DNA of 64,000 nt from CAINVV01 sp037129695. Lineage in GTDB: Bacteria; Bacteroidota; Bacteroidia; Bacteroidales; Prolixibacteraceae. Positions within the stretch are counted from its first letter, which is position 1, and the number at the start of each line of letters is the position of its first letter. The notes below the pieces were generated by a model that worked only from the letters and a program-made list of their open reading frames with translations, had not been told where the DNA came from and did no database searches. Made by a program: the position numbers and the translations under genes. Positions 27,212-35,266 of this stretch are shown here, piece by piece. The stretch spans positions 1 to 64,000 of the forward strand of contig JBAXUL010000004.1 in NCBI GenBank assembly GCA_037129695.1. The letters are read 5' to 3'.

Positions 27212-27246
27212 CAAAAATAGTCTAAATTTATTAATTTGTAAACAAA
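27212..27246 (-). promoter_or_regulatory. Predicted promoter of Lrp copy 1
   Basis: On the minus strand, TTTG (27246-27243), a 23-nt spacer and TATTTTTG (27219-27212), an exact TAnnTTTG box. The leader would be about 108 nt. This placement also argues against the longer start at 27214. Confidence 0.5.
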
Positions 27247-27362
27247 CATGTCCCGATAATAGAAATATGAGTCACAAATGAACAATTATGTGGAAAAAAG
27301 ACAATATATTATGGGAAAATTGAATTAAGGAAAACAATAAGAAATCTAATAAATTAAATACC

Positions 27363-28685
27363 ATGAAGAAATCCTGGCAAATATCACTTGTACTACTTCT
27401 GATCATCTCATTGATCGGAGTTTTTGTATCCGGCAAAAATCCATTTGAAATGGATCCCAAAACAGTTCCTGGAGATGTGGCATGGATGCTGACTGCCACA
27501 GCCCTGGTACTTTTCATGACGCCGGGACTTGCTTTTTTCTATGGGGGAATGATCCAGCCCAAAAACATTATCTCTACGATGTTGCAAAGCTTTGTGGCAA
27601 TGGGAGTCATTAGTTTAATCTGGGTAATTTTCGGTTTCTCGCTGGCTTTTGGTGATAGTATCGGGCCCGAAAAATATGGTTTATTAGGAAATCCTTTCAC
27701 CTTCTTTATGTTCAGGGGTGTTGGGGGCAACATCAATGCTGCCCTGGCACCAACGATTCCGCTTGCTTTGTTCGCCATTTTCCAGATGAAATTTGCCATC
27801 ATCACTCCCGCCTTGATCACAGGATCATTCGCAGGAAGAGTCAGATTCAGTTCCTACATCCTCTTCATCAGCCTCTTTGCCATCTTTATTTACGCTCCCT
27901 TGGCACACTGGACCTGGCATCCCAATGGTTTCCTGCGCAACTGGGGCGTTCTTGACTTTGCAGGAGGAACGGTAGTCCATATGTCTGCCGGTTTTGCCGC
28001 ACTGGCCGGAGCGGTGTTTTTAGGTCCCCGCAGAGATTACCAGCAGCAATTTCATCCTGCCAATGTGCCATTCGTCTTACTTGGTGCCAGCATGCTCTGG
28101 TTTGGATGGTTTGGTTTCAATGCAGGATCAGCGCTCTCTGCCAATTCAATAGCCACAGTATCCCTGATGAACACCAATATAGCTTCAGCAGCGGCAATGA
28201 TAGGCTTCATCCTATTTGACGTAGCAATGGGTCGGAAGCCTTCTGCCATGGGTGCCGCCATCGGATTGGTGGTAGGTTTGGTCGCCATTACCCCGGCAGC
28301 CGGATTTGTCAACCTCGGAGCTTCCATTTTCATCGGACTATTTGCTTCATTTGTTTGTAACATCGCCATTTCCTATCGTTCCAAAACCTCACTCGACGAT
28401 ACGCTGGATGTATTTCCTGCTCACGGTATGGGTGGAATTATCGGAATGATACTGACTGCCGTTTTTGCCCAGGGTGTTGGACTGATTTATGGTGAGTACA
28501 AAACATTTCTGTTTCATCTGCTAACACTGGTAATCGTTGGAGTTTTTGCTTTCGGAGGCTCTTATTTGCTGTTCATGCTCACCAACAAATTAATTCCAAT
28601 GCGGGTTTCACCAAAAAGTGAGCGTCTGGGACTGGATATTACACAACACGACGAATCCTATCTTGCCGAGCAGGTCAGAGATTAG
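27363..28685 (+). CDS. amt: Ammonium transporter (Amt), copy 2
   Basis: 440-residue Amt family channel. Residues 1-24 look like a cleavable signal peptide, as in E. coli AmtB. Channel motifs: TALVLFMTPGLAFFYGGMI, the first pore His in DFAGGTVVHMSAG, ASMLWFGWFGFNAGSALSA, and the second pore His in FPAHGMGGIIG. The C-terminal tail is short (LDITQHDESYLAEQVRD). Sequence differs clearly from copy 1 in loops and length, so this is not a recent duplication. Divergent from the Lrp gene with about 265 bp between. No PII gene is attached to this copy and no ACCCCC element precedes it. Confidence 0.94.
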   Translation: MKKSWQISLVLLLIISLIGVFVSGKNPFEMDPKTVPGDVAWMLTATALVLFMTPGLAFFYGGMIQPKNIISTMLQSFVAMGVISLIWVIFGFSLAFGDSIGPEKYGLLGNPFTFFMFRGVGGNINAALAPTIPLALFAIFQMKFAIITPALITGSFAGRVRFSSYILFISLFAIFIYAPLAHWTWHPNGFLRNWGVLDFAGGTVVHMSAGFAALAGAVFLGPRRDYQQQFHPANVPFVLLGASMLWFGWFGFNAGSALSANSIATVSLMNTNIASAAAMIGFILFDVAMGRKPSAMGAAIGLVVGLVAITPAAGFVNLGASIFIGLFASFVCNIAISYRSKTSLDDTLDVFPAHGMGGIIGMILTAVFAQGVGLIYGEYKTFLFHLLTLVIVGVFAFGGSYLLFMLTNKLIPMRVSPKSERLGLDITQHDESYLAEQVRD

Positions 28686-28793
28686 TTCGACGACAAGGAA
28701 AATAATCAAAGTGGAGAATATGAAAAAAAGCCGAAGCATGCAATACAACCTCAAATTTTGGACGCAAACGCTTGTGATGTAAGAAATTGAATG

Positions 28794-28828
28794 AAAACCA
28801 CGAATCAATTCAGGTAAATTAATTCGTG
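28794..28828. repeat. Imperfect inverted repeat built from the CACGAAT word
   Basis: CACGAATCAATT and AATTAATTCGTG form a 12-bp stem with one mismatch around a short loop. AAAACCACGAAT matches, in reverse, the AATTCGTGGTTTT stretch before the ABC-F gene (20614-20631). It may be a scattered intergenic repeat, or may act as a terminator after the second amt. Confidence 0.4.
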
Positions 28829-28889
28829 CAACTCATCGAATATTATTCCTTCGGTTAAATAGACTAAAGGAAACCTTAATTTTAGCTTC

Positions 28890-29423
28890 TCATTTTGAAA
28901 TTGTTTCATAGCAGTTTCTAACCACTTTTTGCCAGTCTATCTCCTTGTCGGTGAGTGCAGGGCGATCAGCTGCCTTGTAACCGATTCCCACTACTGAAAG
29001 AACTTCCAGATGGTCTGGAATACGGAGTAAATCGCCAATGAATTCATTAGCTGTCTCATCATCATTGTGATAGCGGCGGTGGATCTGCACCCAGCAGGAA
29101 CCAAGGCCCAATGCCTCTGCTGCAAGTTGTAAGATAATGGATGCGATCGAGCAATCCTCAATCCATACATCACTTTTTGTTTTGTCTCCTGCAACAACAA
29201 CGGCCAGTGGTGCATGTTTCAGCAGACAGGCGCCGTGAGGCTTTGCAAAGGACAGTTGACTAAGAAGTTCAGGTTCTTCTACAACGATAAATTCCCACGG
29301 CTGGCTGTTTTTAGAGGAAGGCGAAAGCAAGGCCGCCTTCAGAAGTTGATGAATCGTCTCCTCATCAACCTTTTTATCAATAAATTTTCGGGTACTTCTT
29401 CGGTTGTAAAGGACTTCAAGCAT
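28890..29423 (-). CDS. Nitroreductase family protein
   Basis: 177-residue flavoprotein of the nitroreductase superfamily, expected to bind FMN and use NAD(P)H. Family marks: RRSTRKFIDKKVDEETI at the N terminus, ALLSPSSKNSQPWEFIVV, and AAEALGLGSCWVQI in the C-terminal third with VVGIGYKA near the end. The start at 29423 (MLEVLYNRRSTRKF) fits the family; the frame extends 11 residues further without support. The physiological substrate is not predictable. Stands alone between the second amt and the sigma-factor operon. Confidence 0.88.
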   Translation of the reverse strand: MLEVLYNRRSTRKFIDKKVDEETIHQLLKAALLSPSSKNSQPWEFIVVEEPELLSQLSFAKPHGACLLKHAPLAVVVAGDKTKSDVWIEDCSIASIILQLAAEALGLGSCWVQIHRRYHNDDETANEFIGDLLRIPDHLEVLSVVGIGYKAADRPALTDKEIDWQKVVRNCYETISK

Positions 29424-29575
29424 GGTTAGGTTTTTTTTTGTAAAAATAGAAAGCATATTGCAAACCCAACACCAATGAATGATTTTTATTCAAAAACTTC
29501 ACAAATTTTGACAATTTAATAAAAAATTTCCTGCAATATTCAAATAATGCGGTGGAATGTTCAAATTATCGGGGT

Positions 29576-29977
29576 TTATCGTTCATTCATCCTTGAATAA
29601 AGTTGATCGGCAAACAACAGTATTGTGATAGCTGCCGCACCACCTACAAATTGGAAGGACATACAAGTCAGCGCATTTGAGAGAAGCTGAAAAGGTTTTA
29701 ATAAAAAAGAATAATCAATCTGGTAGATCCAATGGGTTAAGACCGGATTTTCATTCCCAGGGAAAAAGGTACGCAACAAGATTGCACCCACAAAGAACAA
29801 GAACATTCCGAAGAATATCCTCCTCCAACTCCGTGCGTTAATCAGGGGTTGATAGACAACCGGTGATTTTACTGCTTCCAGCCTGACACGTTGCATGACC
29901 AATCTGGTAAAATCAGCAGAAGGTTCTTCTCTCGGAAGTTCCTTCATGTATTCCCTTAGGTTATCCTGCTTTTTCAT
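29576..29977 (-). CDS. Small membrane protein, probable anti-sigma partner
   Basis: 133 residues. The first 45 or so are charged and cytoplasmic-looking (EYMKELPREEPSADFTRLVMQRV). Two membrane segments follow, at about 52-70 and 108-126, and a short basic tail (SRMNER). It lacks the zinc-binding HxxxCxxC motif of common anti-sigma factors, and I do not recognise a named family. It follows the ECF sigma gene by 59 bp on the same strand, the usual place for a membrane-anchored anti-sigma factor, so that role is inferred from context only. Confidence 0.65.
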   Translation of the reverse strand: MKKQDNLREYMKELPREEPSADFTRLVMQRVRLEAVKSPVVYQPLINARSWRRIFFGMFLFFVGAILLRTFFPGNENPVLTHWIYQIDYSFLLKPFQLLSNALTCMSFQFVGGAAAITILLFADQLYSRMNER

Positions 29978-30036
29978 ACTATTTTCTTTTTAATTACTGG
30001 TGGAAAGGGTCTCTTCCCTTCCCTAATTTATGATGT

Positions 30037-30612
30037 CTAAACAGCAAATGCATCCTCACCTTTTAAAATACCATTAAGCTGTCCGTATAATTTTTTTCTA
30101 CTCCGGAAGAGTTTTATTTTCACGTTGGACGCAGACAAATCCATGATGGATGCAATTTCTTCAACAGGAAGATCCTCAAAATAATAGAAATTCAGTATAC
30201 TTCTTTCATCCGCAGCCAGTAAATCCATGGCCTTATGAAGTTGATAGGAACGTTCCTCCGCAGCAAGTTGTCCAACCGCATTTTCGGTTTCCTCTAACTC
30301 ACTATCTGAAAGTTTATGATTCTCAAAACTGACAAAGTCATGCTTCTTGCCCCTTACCCTGGAAATGGCTGTTGTATATACGATGCGAAATAACCAGGTT
30401 TTGAAAGTTGCGCCACCCTTGAAATTTTCGAGTGACCGGTATGCCTTAAGGAAGGAATCCTGTGCCACCTCTTCGGCATCCTCCCTGCTTCTTGTAATTT
30501 TCAGGGAGAGTGAAAAAGCCAGTTGCTTGTACTTTTCTACAAGTGGGGCAAAGGATTCGGGATTTCCCCCCAATACTTCCGATATATAATATGCATCGCT
30601 TTTGGCTTCCAT
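30037..30612 (-). CDS. ECF-type RNA polymerase sigma factor
   Basis: 191-residue ECF sigma factor with region 2 (VEKYKQLAFSLSLKITRSREDAEEVAQDSFLKAYRSL in pieces, then FKTWLFRIVYTTAISRVRG) and region 4 (LAADERSILNFYYFEDLPVEEIASIM with the HTH SASNVKIKLFRSRKKL). I chose the ATG at 30612 rather than a GTG at 30627, because the GTG overlaps the -10 part of a good ECF-type promoter (30619-30650). The message would then have a very short leader. Followed by a likely membrane anti-sigma gene. Matching promoters before this gene and the DUF6249 gene suggest autoregulation plus control of its neighbour. Confidence 0.92.
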   Translation of the reverse strand: MEAKSDAYYISEVLGGNPESFAPLVEKYKQLAFSLSLKITRSREDAEEVAQDSFLKAYRSLENFKGGATFKTWLFRIVYTTAISRVRGKKHDFVSFENHKLSDSELEETENAVGQLAAEERSYQLHKAMDLLAADERSILNFYYFEDLPVEEIASIMDLSASNVKIKLFRSRKKLYGQLNGILKGEDAFAV

Positions 30613-30618
30613 TACCCT

Positions 30619-30650
30619 ATTAGACACATAGAAGATCTGATCGGTTACAA
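30619..30650 (-). promoter_or_regulatory. Predicted ECF-type autoregulatory promoter of the sigma gene
   Basis: Minus strand: TTGTAAC (30650-30644), 18-nt spacer, GTCTAAT (30625-30619). The AAC -35 core with GTC -10 core is the standard ECF sigma layout. It lies 7 bp before the chosen ATG, so the leader is very short or absent. Confidence 0.6.
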
Positions 30651-30876
30651 TTTTCGGAAAATATTTTTGATTTAAAGTTACAACCGATTATTAATTTTTA
30701 GATGGTGATTCCTTTTTAAAATTTGCAGGATCAAACAGCTACATGATACCATGAATGATCTTGCACATTTGCCAATTTATCCTTCACAACTTTCCCTGAT
30801 CAAATATCCTAAAGTCTGGTATCACAAAATAATAATTGATCAACATTCCCAGGTAAAAATTTATTTAATAAAATCT

Positions 30877-30905
30877 TGTAACCGGAATAATGATATTGCG
30901 TCAAA
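30877..30905 (+). promoter_or_regulatory. Predicted ECF-type promoter of the DUF6249 gene
   Basis: Plus strand: TGTAAC (30877-30882), 17-nt spacer, GTCAAA (30900-30905). It matches the promoter before the divergent sigma gene in both boxes and would give a leader of about 26 nt. Confidence 0.6.
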
Positions 30906-30937
30906 TGGGCAAATGTTGAACCTTAATATTTACTACC

Positions 30938-31282
30938 ATGTTAGTACCAATTTTAGTCCCACTGGCTTGTTTCGCCATGATTTTCGGAATTGTTTATGTG
31001 ATTGTAACCGCCCGAAACCGCGAAAGAATGAGCCTTATTGAAAAAGGCGCCGACCCTAAATTGTTCGAGTCCATCAAAAGAACCTCAACTGGAGGAATTC
31101 TGAAATGGGGATTGCTTCTGGTTGGAATCGGACTGGGTATCTTCTTTGCCACACTGTTTGTTCAGAGTGGAATGGATGAAGGAGCCGCTTATCCTGCAAT
31201 GATTTGCATTTTTGGAGGTGCAGGTCTGTTGACTGCCTACAAAATGGATCAAAAGTCAAGCCATCCCAAAAACCACGAATAA
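30938..31282 (+). CDS. DUF6249 small membrane protein
   Basis: 114-residue protein of the DUF6249 type, with a first membrane helix at about 2-24, a conserved basic/acidic loop (RNRERMSLIEKGADPKLF), and two further helices at about 55-73 and 82-100. A short polar tail follows. The loop after helix 1 is the family signature. Function unknown. Its likely ECF-type promoter matches that of the sigma gene next door, so it probably belongs to the same envelope-related regulon. It converges on the M64 peptidase gene with 28 bp between stops. Confidence 0.78.
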   Translation: MLVPILVPLACFAMIFGIVYVIVTARNRERMSLIEKGADPKLFESIKRTSTGGILKWGLLLVGIGLGIFFATLFVQSGMDEGAAYPAMICIFGGAGLLTAYKMDQKSSHPKNHE

Positions 31283-31310
31283 ATCATTTGGATTAGATCG
31301 CAAACAGCGG

Positions 31311-32588
31311 TTATTCAGTACATTTTTGGATGGCTCTGCGAATTGCTTCCTGACAAACCGGACAAAAATTGTCTGGTTTGTTTGATTTCATACGGCAGTC
31401 CTGGGCCGGACTGAATATACCTTTTGCCATATATCCTCCCCCTTCGAAAACCCCGGTTGTTTTTTCAAAATTTGCTGTTCTGGGAGTCGGCACAGGAGTA
31501 GAATGATCAATCATTGCTCCCCATTTTGATTTAAAATCGATCATCGTAGTCAGATTCGGCTCCCAGGGCTCCACTTTCAGGTTGTAGAAATCTTCATAGG
31601 CTACCTCCGAAGTATAGTATTCATCTGCCAGTCCGGCAAATTCATGTCCGAACTCATGAATGAATACATTCGACGCCAGGCCATGATCTGCTGTACATAC
31701 CGACAAAAAATTACAGAAACCGCCACCTCCGTATTCACTGGAATTGACTAAAACGATCAGGTAATCATAAGGAACACCTGCCGCTTGATCATGTACAGTT
31801 TTCAAATCGGTAACCGTCAGGTAGCGAGCCACATTGAAGGTATAAAAAGAGCTGTTAAACAAGGTGTTTACATACTTATTTCTACCGGGAATATCTGTTC
31901 CTGACTCCTCGGAAATTGTTTTTAATGCATAAACGTTGAACCCATTTTTTAACGAAGAAAACGGTTCAACAGAAAAAAGTGAGTCTGTTAAACGAGTGGC
32001 ATCCTTGATGAATTTATCCATCTCCTCTCTTTTGTACCCTTCAGCCAGGATCGCCACATCAACTTTTTTGGCAGGATCGCCAGATTGTCGCAACGTCAAA
32101 TAATCAACCTTTACCGGCAACTCTTTTGTAATAAAGTAGTTAGATGGATCAATTTCGGTAGAGAAAATCTGATAGAAATGACCTTCGCGATTTCGGCATT
32201 CAATTTCCAAAACCACTTTATTTTTCGGAAATGGAAATCGAATCACCTGATAGAATGCCTTTTCCATTTTTTTTGCTTCGGCTGTAGTTTGCCATTCCGA
32301 AAAGAGCGGAGAGAAGCCATTACTGAAAATCAATGTCCCGGTTGTTAGATCTTTGACTGAAAAACGATAATTGCCCAATATTGGTTCTTTGGTCGCAAGA
32401 TGAAGTGTTCCACCCCAAAATGGTTCTTTTTTTTGCTGAACTTCAGTTACTCTGACAGAATTGCTTGTCCCCGACAGAAGGTAATCAAACCGGAATACAC
32501 CCGGAATAAAATAGTCTTCAAATTTCTCCTGAGCGAAAAGCATACAAGGAGCTAAGAATAAAACGAGAAAGAATAGTTTTGACTTCAT
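31311..32588 (-). CDS. M64 family metallopeptidase, exported
   Basis: 425-residue exported peptidase of family M64 (named after an IgA-cleaving enzyme of Clostridium). The start at 32588 gives a signal peptide (MKSKLFFLVLFLAPCMLFAQ); the in-frame extension to 32693 has none. An N-terminal beta domain of about 140 residues is followed by the catalytic part, with VDVAILAEGYKREEM and the zinc motif HEFGHEFAGLADEYY near residue 285. A cysteine group near the C terminus (CRMKSNKPDNFCPVCQEAIRR) is typical. The substrate is unknown; many Bacteroidota have such genes, so host IgA is not implied. Confidence 0.88.
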   Translation of the reverse strand: MKSKLFFLVLFLAPCMLFAQEKFEDYFIPGVFRFDYLLSGTSNSVRVTEVQQKKEPFWGGTLHLATKEPILGNYRFSVKDLTTGTLIFSNGFSPLFSEWQTTAEAKKMEKAFYQVIRFPFPKNKVVLEIECRNREGHFYQIFSTEIDPSNYFITKELPVKVDYLTLRQSGDPAKKVDVAILAEGYKREEMDKFIKDATRLTDSLFSVEPFSSLKNGFNVYALKTISEESGTDIPGRNKYVNTLFNSSFYTFNVARYLTVTDLKTVHDQAAGVPYDYLIVLVNSSEYGGGGFCNFLSVCTADHGLASNVFIHEFGHEFAGLADEYYTSEVAYEDFYNLKVEPWEPNLTTMIDFKSKWGAMIDHSTPVPTPRTANFEKTTGVFEGGGYMAKGIFSPAQDCRMKSNKPDNFCPVCQEAIRRAIQKCTE

Positions 32589-32735
32589 GATTGAATTTTT
32601 TGAACGGAAATGGGAGATTCGCGAATAATTTATGAACAATAGTTCCAGGGGGTGTGCCCAAAATCCGGCTCCTTTCATTAATTTTGCCGACAATTCAAAA
32701 GTAATTATTTCTGAACAGTTTTAAAGAAATACACC

Positions 32736-33986
32736 ATGCAAGTTTTTTATGATTACCTACGGGAGCTGTTATTGAACGCCCAGTTTCATCCGCGAATTGC
32801 CATATATCTGGCAGCCTTTGGAACATTTATCATACTTTCCATCATTTCCCTGATTCTGTTCTTCCCGCTGCGCAAACTGCTCCTTACGATCGTTGAGCGA
32901 ATGACGAGACATACTGAAACTTTATGGGATGACGCACTTTTTGATCACAGAGTATTTCATGCCGCAGCGCACCTGATTCCTGCAATCTTTGTCTATTTTT
33001 CGGCTGGATTTGGATCTGAGGATTTGGTTTCATTGCCTGAGATTATTAAAGGCATTGCTAAAATCTACATCACCTTTGCTGTTGTGTTGAGCCTGATTCG
33101 TTTTCTGGATGCCTCACAGGACATATACAATACCTACCCTTTTGCGCAGGAACGCCCCATCAAAGGCTACCTCCAACTGGTTAAGATTCTCATTTATTCC
33201 ATCGCAGCCATTATTTTGGTCTCCATTCTGGTCAACCAGGATCCCGGCAAACTTTTCGCTGGACTGGGTGCCATGGCCGCGGTTCTGATGTTTGTATTCA
33301 AAGACCCAATTCTTGGATTTGTTGCCAGTATTCAGCTGGCTGCCAACAAAATGGTTAAGCCTGGAGACTGGATAACCGTACCCAAATTCAGCGTTGATGG
33401 AACCGTTGTTGACATATCCCTGACTACCGTGAAAGTTCAGAACTGGGATAAAACCATCACCTCCATACCCACCTATTCACTGGTATCTGAACCAGTCACC
33501 AACTGGATCGGGATGCAGGAATCGGGAGGCCGGCGCATTCAGCGTTCAATCTATATTGACATGGCCAGGATCAGATTCTGCGACCAAAAATTTGCCGAAA
33601 ATATTGCTCTACTTCCTGTCATCAGGAAATACAATGAAGAGAAAAGGGAGGCGGACCCTACCTTCCCGGGCTGGATCGAACAAATGGGACCGCAACCTAC
33701 AAACCTTGCCCTTTTCAGGGCCTATGTTGAAGCCTTTCTCTGGACCAACCCGAATACCCACAACAACATGTCTCTCATTGTTCGGTTTTTACAATCAACC
33801 GAACGAGGTCTTCCTTTAGAATACATTGTTTTCAGTAAGGAACAGCAGGCAGATCGTTTTGAAGCGATTCAGGCTGAGATCGTTGATCATATTCTTGCAG
33901 TCATCAAAGAATTTGATCTGAGGGTTTTTCAGAATCCTTCGGGGAGTGATTTCAGACACATGGCAAGGACCGTTCAGAAACAATGA
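32736..33986 (+). CDS. MscS-family mechanosensitive ion channel (YbdG-like)
   Basis: 416-residue membrane protein. N-terminal helices are at about 20-45, 70-90, 100-120, 140-165 and 172-190. The MscS pore and beta domain follow (GLGAMAAVLMFVFKDPILGFVASIQ, then VKPGDWITVPKFSVDGTVVDISLTTVKVQNWD). The long C-terminal part with IPTYSLVSEPVTNW and a helical tail matches the YbdG subgroup rather than small MscS. The expected role is pressure release under osmotic downshock. Divergent from the M64 gene. Confidence 0.9.
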   Translation: MQVFYDYLRELLLNAQFHPRIAIYLAAFGTFIILSIISLILFFPLRKLLLTIVERMTRHTETLWDDALFDHRVFHAAAHLIPAIFVYFSAGFGSEDLVSLPEIIKGIAKIYITFAVVLSLIRFLDASQDIYNTYPFAQERPIKGYLQLVKILIYSIAAIILVSILVNQDPGKLFAGLGAMAAVLMFVFKDPILGFVASIQLAANKMVKPGDWITVPKFSVDGTVVDISLTTVKVQNWDKTITSIPTYSLVSEPVTNWIGMQESGGRRIQRSIYIDMARIRFCDQKFAENIALLPVIRKYNEEKREADPTFPGWIEQMGPQPTNLALFRAYVEAFLWTNPNTHNNMSLIVRFLQSTERGLPLEYIVFSKEQQADRFEAIQAEIVDHILAVIKEFDLRVFQNPSGSDFRHMARTVQKQ

Positions 33987-34145
33987 TATTTGTAATATGA
34001 GGATCAAAATGTTCGACCTTTTGTCACTGGCTAAATTTTCTAAAATGAATAATCTTGTGTAAAATTTCAACATTTATTTGTCAGGAGAACAAAAAGTTAT
34101 AATTTTGGAGAAAAATAGTCAGTTTAATAACAAATTGAAAGTATC

Positions 34146-34646
34146 GTGAAGAAAAACAATCTTGAATTGGAAGAAGATTTTAAAGAACAAGCGGTTCAGA
34201 TAGATGATCTCGACCGAAAAATATTAAAACTGATTACCAACAATGCAAGGGTACCTTTTCTGGAGGTTGCCAGAGAATGCGGTGTTTCCGGGGCTGCCAT
34301 ACACCAGCGGGTGCAGCGTCTTATTTCCATGGGTGTTGTAACAGGATCTGAGTTTATTGTAAGTCCTTCGAGATTGGGATACAATACGACTGCATTTATG
34401 GGGATCTACCTCGAAAAGACCAGTTTTGACAGGAAAGTACTTAAACAATTGAAAGATATTCCTGAAGTTGTAGAATGTCACCATACGACAGGACAGTATG
34501 CCATCTTCATCAAAATTCAGACCAAAACAAACAAGCATCTGATGAAGATCATCGACACGGATCTTCAGGCAATTGACGGGATCGCACGCACCGAAACCTT
34601 TATCTCCCTTGAGCAGGACTTCAAAAGGCAGATTCCTATTAAATAG
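34146..34646 (+). CDS. Lrp/AsnC family transcriptional regulator, copy 2
   Basis: 166-residue Lrp/AsnC regulator with an N-terminal winged HTH (VARECGVSGAAIHQRVQRL) and a RAM domain (VECHHTTGQYAIFIKIQT, IARTETFISLEQDFKRQI). Same layout as, and roughly half identical by eye to, the regulator between the two amt genes. There is a charged N-terminal extension of about 18 residues (LELEEDFKEQAVQIDDLD). GTG start at 34146; no closer ATG. Stands alone and ends at a long bidirectional hairpin. Target genes cannot be read here, but two close paralogs may share or compete for sites. Confidence 0.88.
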   Translation: MKKNNLELEEDFKEQAVQIDDLDRKILKLITNNARVPFLEVARECGVSGAAIHQRVQRLISMGVVTGSEFIVSPSRLGYNTTAFMGIYLEKTSFDRKVLKQLKDIPEVVECHHTTGQYAIFIKIQTKTNKHLMKIIDTDLQAIDGIARTETFISLEQDFKRQIPIK

Positions 34647-34710
34647 GTAAATATTGGTTATAATTAAGGGATACAAGAATTGACTTTTGAAAAACAAAGC
34701 AATTCGTATG

Positions 34711-34773
34711 AAAGAACGCCAGGTAACATGAAGAAAACAAATGATTCTTCGCGTTACCTGGCGTTCTTTTTGT
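34711..34773. terminator. Bidirectional terminator, 17-bp perfect stem
   Basis: AAAGAACGCCAGGTAAC (34711-34727) and GTTACCTGGCGTTCTTT (34753-34769) pair perfectly. The loop carries an inner GAAGAA/TTCTTC helix. T-rich on the right and A-rich on the left, so it can serve both the Lrp gene (plus) and the DUF3127 gene (minus). Confidence 0.82.
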
Positions 34774-34793
34774 AAGATTAATTTGAAAGGCCG

Positions 34794-35168
34794 CTAGAAA
34801 GGCAGATCGTCATTTTCACCGTCCTTAACCGGCATAAAATCGTCCTCATTGTATGGAGGTGGCGGAGGTTGATCCCCTGCTGTTGAAGGCTTCTCCATCC
34901 TGTCGATTTTAAAAGCATTGACGTTGTGGTACCATTTTCCATTGTACTCACGTCCTTCGAGGCTGAAACTGACCTCCACCTCACGACTTTTGTCCTTTTC
35001 ACTAATCATCTCTGTTTTGTCGTTGAAAAGGGTAAAGCATATTTTTTTTGGAAACTGTTCATCAGGGACCTCGAGCACGAAGTCCAGTTTCTTCCATTCC
35101 CCTCTTGTACTGCTGCCGGTTTGCAGTGGCAATATCTCGACAACTCTTCCTTTTACTTTAAAGCTCAT
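34794..35168 (-). CDS. DUF3127 protein with SSB-like acidic tail
   Basis: 124-residue DUF3127 protein, a small Bacteroidota family of OB-fold-like proteins. Residues 1-90 form a beta-rich core (MSFKVKGRVVEILP, KKLDFVLEVPDEQFPKKICF, YNGKWYHNVNAFKIDR). A proline-rich linker (QPPPPPYNEDDF) then leads to the tail DGENDDLPF. That plan of OB fold, flexible linker and acidic tip ending D-D-x-P-F copies single-stranded DNA-binding protein, whose tip recruits repair and replication proteins. DNA binding is an inference from this resemblance. Ends at a shared hairpin terminator. Confidence 0.8.
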   Translation of the reverse strand: MSFKVKGRVVEILPLQTGSSTRGEWKKLDFVLEVPDEQFPKKICFTLFNDKTEMISEKDKSREVEVSFSLEGREYNGKWYHNVNAFKIDRMEKPSTAGDQPPPPPYNEDDFMPVKDGENDDLPF

Positions 35169-35189
35169 ATGTTTTGAGTTTTAGAAACG

Positions 35190-35224
35190 AAACCCGGAAG
35201 ATGAAATTCATCCATTCCGGGTTT
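35190..35224 (-). terminator. Hairpin terminator after FKBP gene
   Basis: AAACCCGGAA (35190-35199) pairs with TTCCGGGTTT (35215-35224), with an inner GATGA/TCATC helix. It lies 43 bp after the FKBP stop on the minus strand and just before the DUF3127 start. The T tract is weak. Confidence 0.55.
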
Positions 35225-35266
35225 TGTTCCAGAGGTAGAACCTCTATGTCAATTAATTTCTTTGTA

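Larger units (their letters stand above)
30613..30937. other. Divergent control region between sigma factor and DUF6249 genes, 325 bp
   Basis: Holds two TGTAAC-type promoters pointing outward (listed separately). It also has an inverted repeat, ATCGGTT (30640-30646) and AACCGAT (30682-30688), overlapping the -35 part of the sigma promoter. I see no further gene. Confidence 0.5.

Noticed and set aside
30751..31041. Possible 96-codon gene before the DUF6249 gene
   Set aside because: It overlaps the predicted ECF promoter and the DUF6249 start in another frame and has no family features.
31311..32588. Host immunoglobulin protease, as the M64 family name suggests
   Set aside because: Only the zinc motif and fold support the family; the other genes point to a free-living organism and nothing shows IgA specificity.
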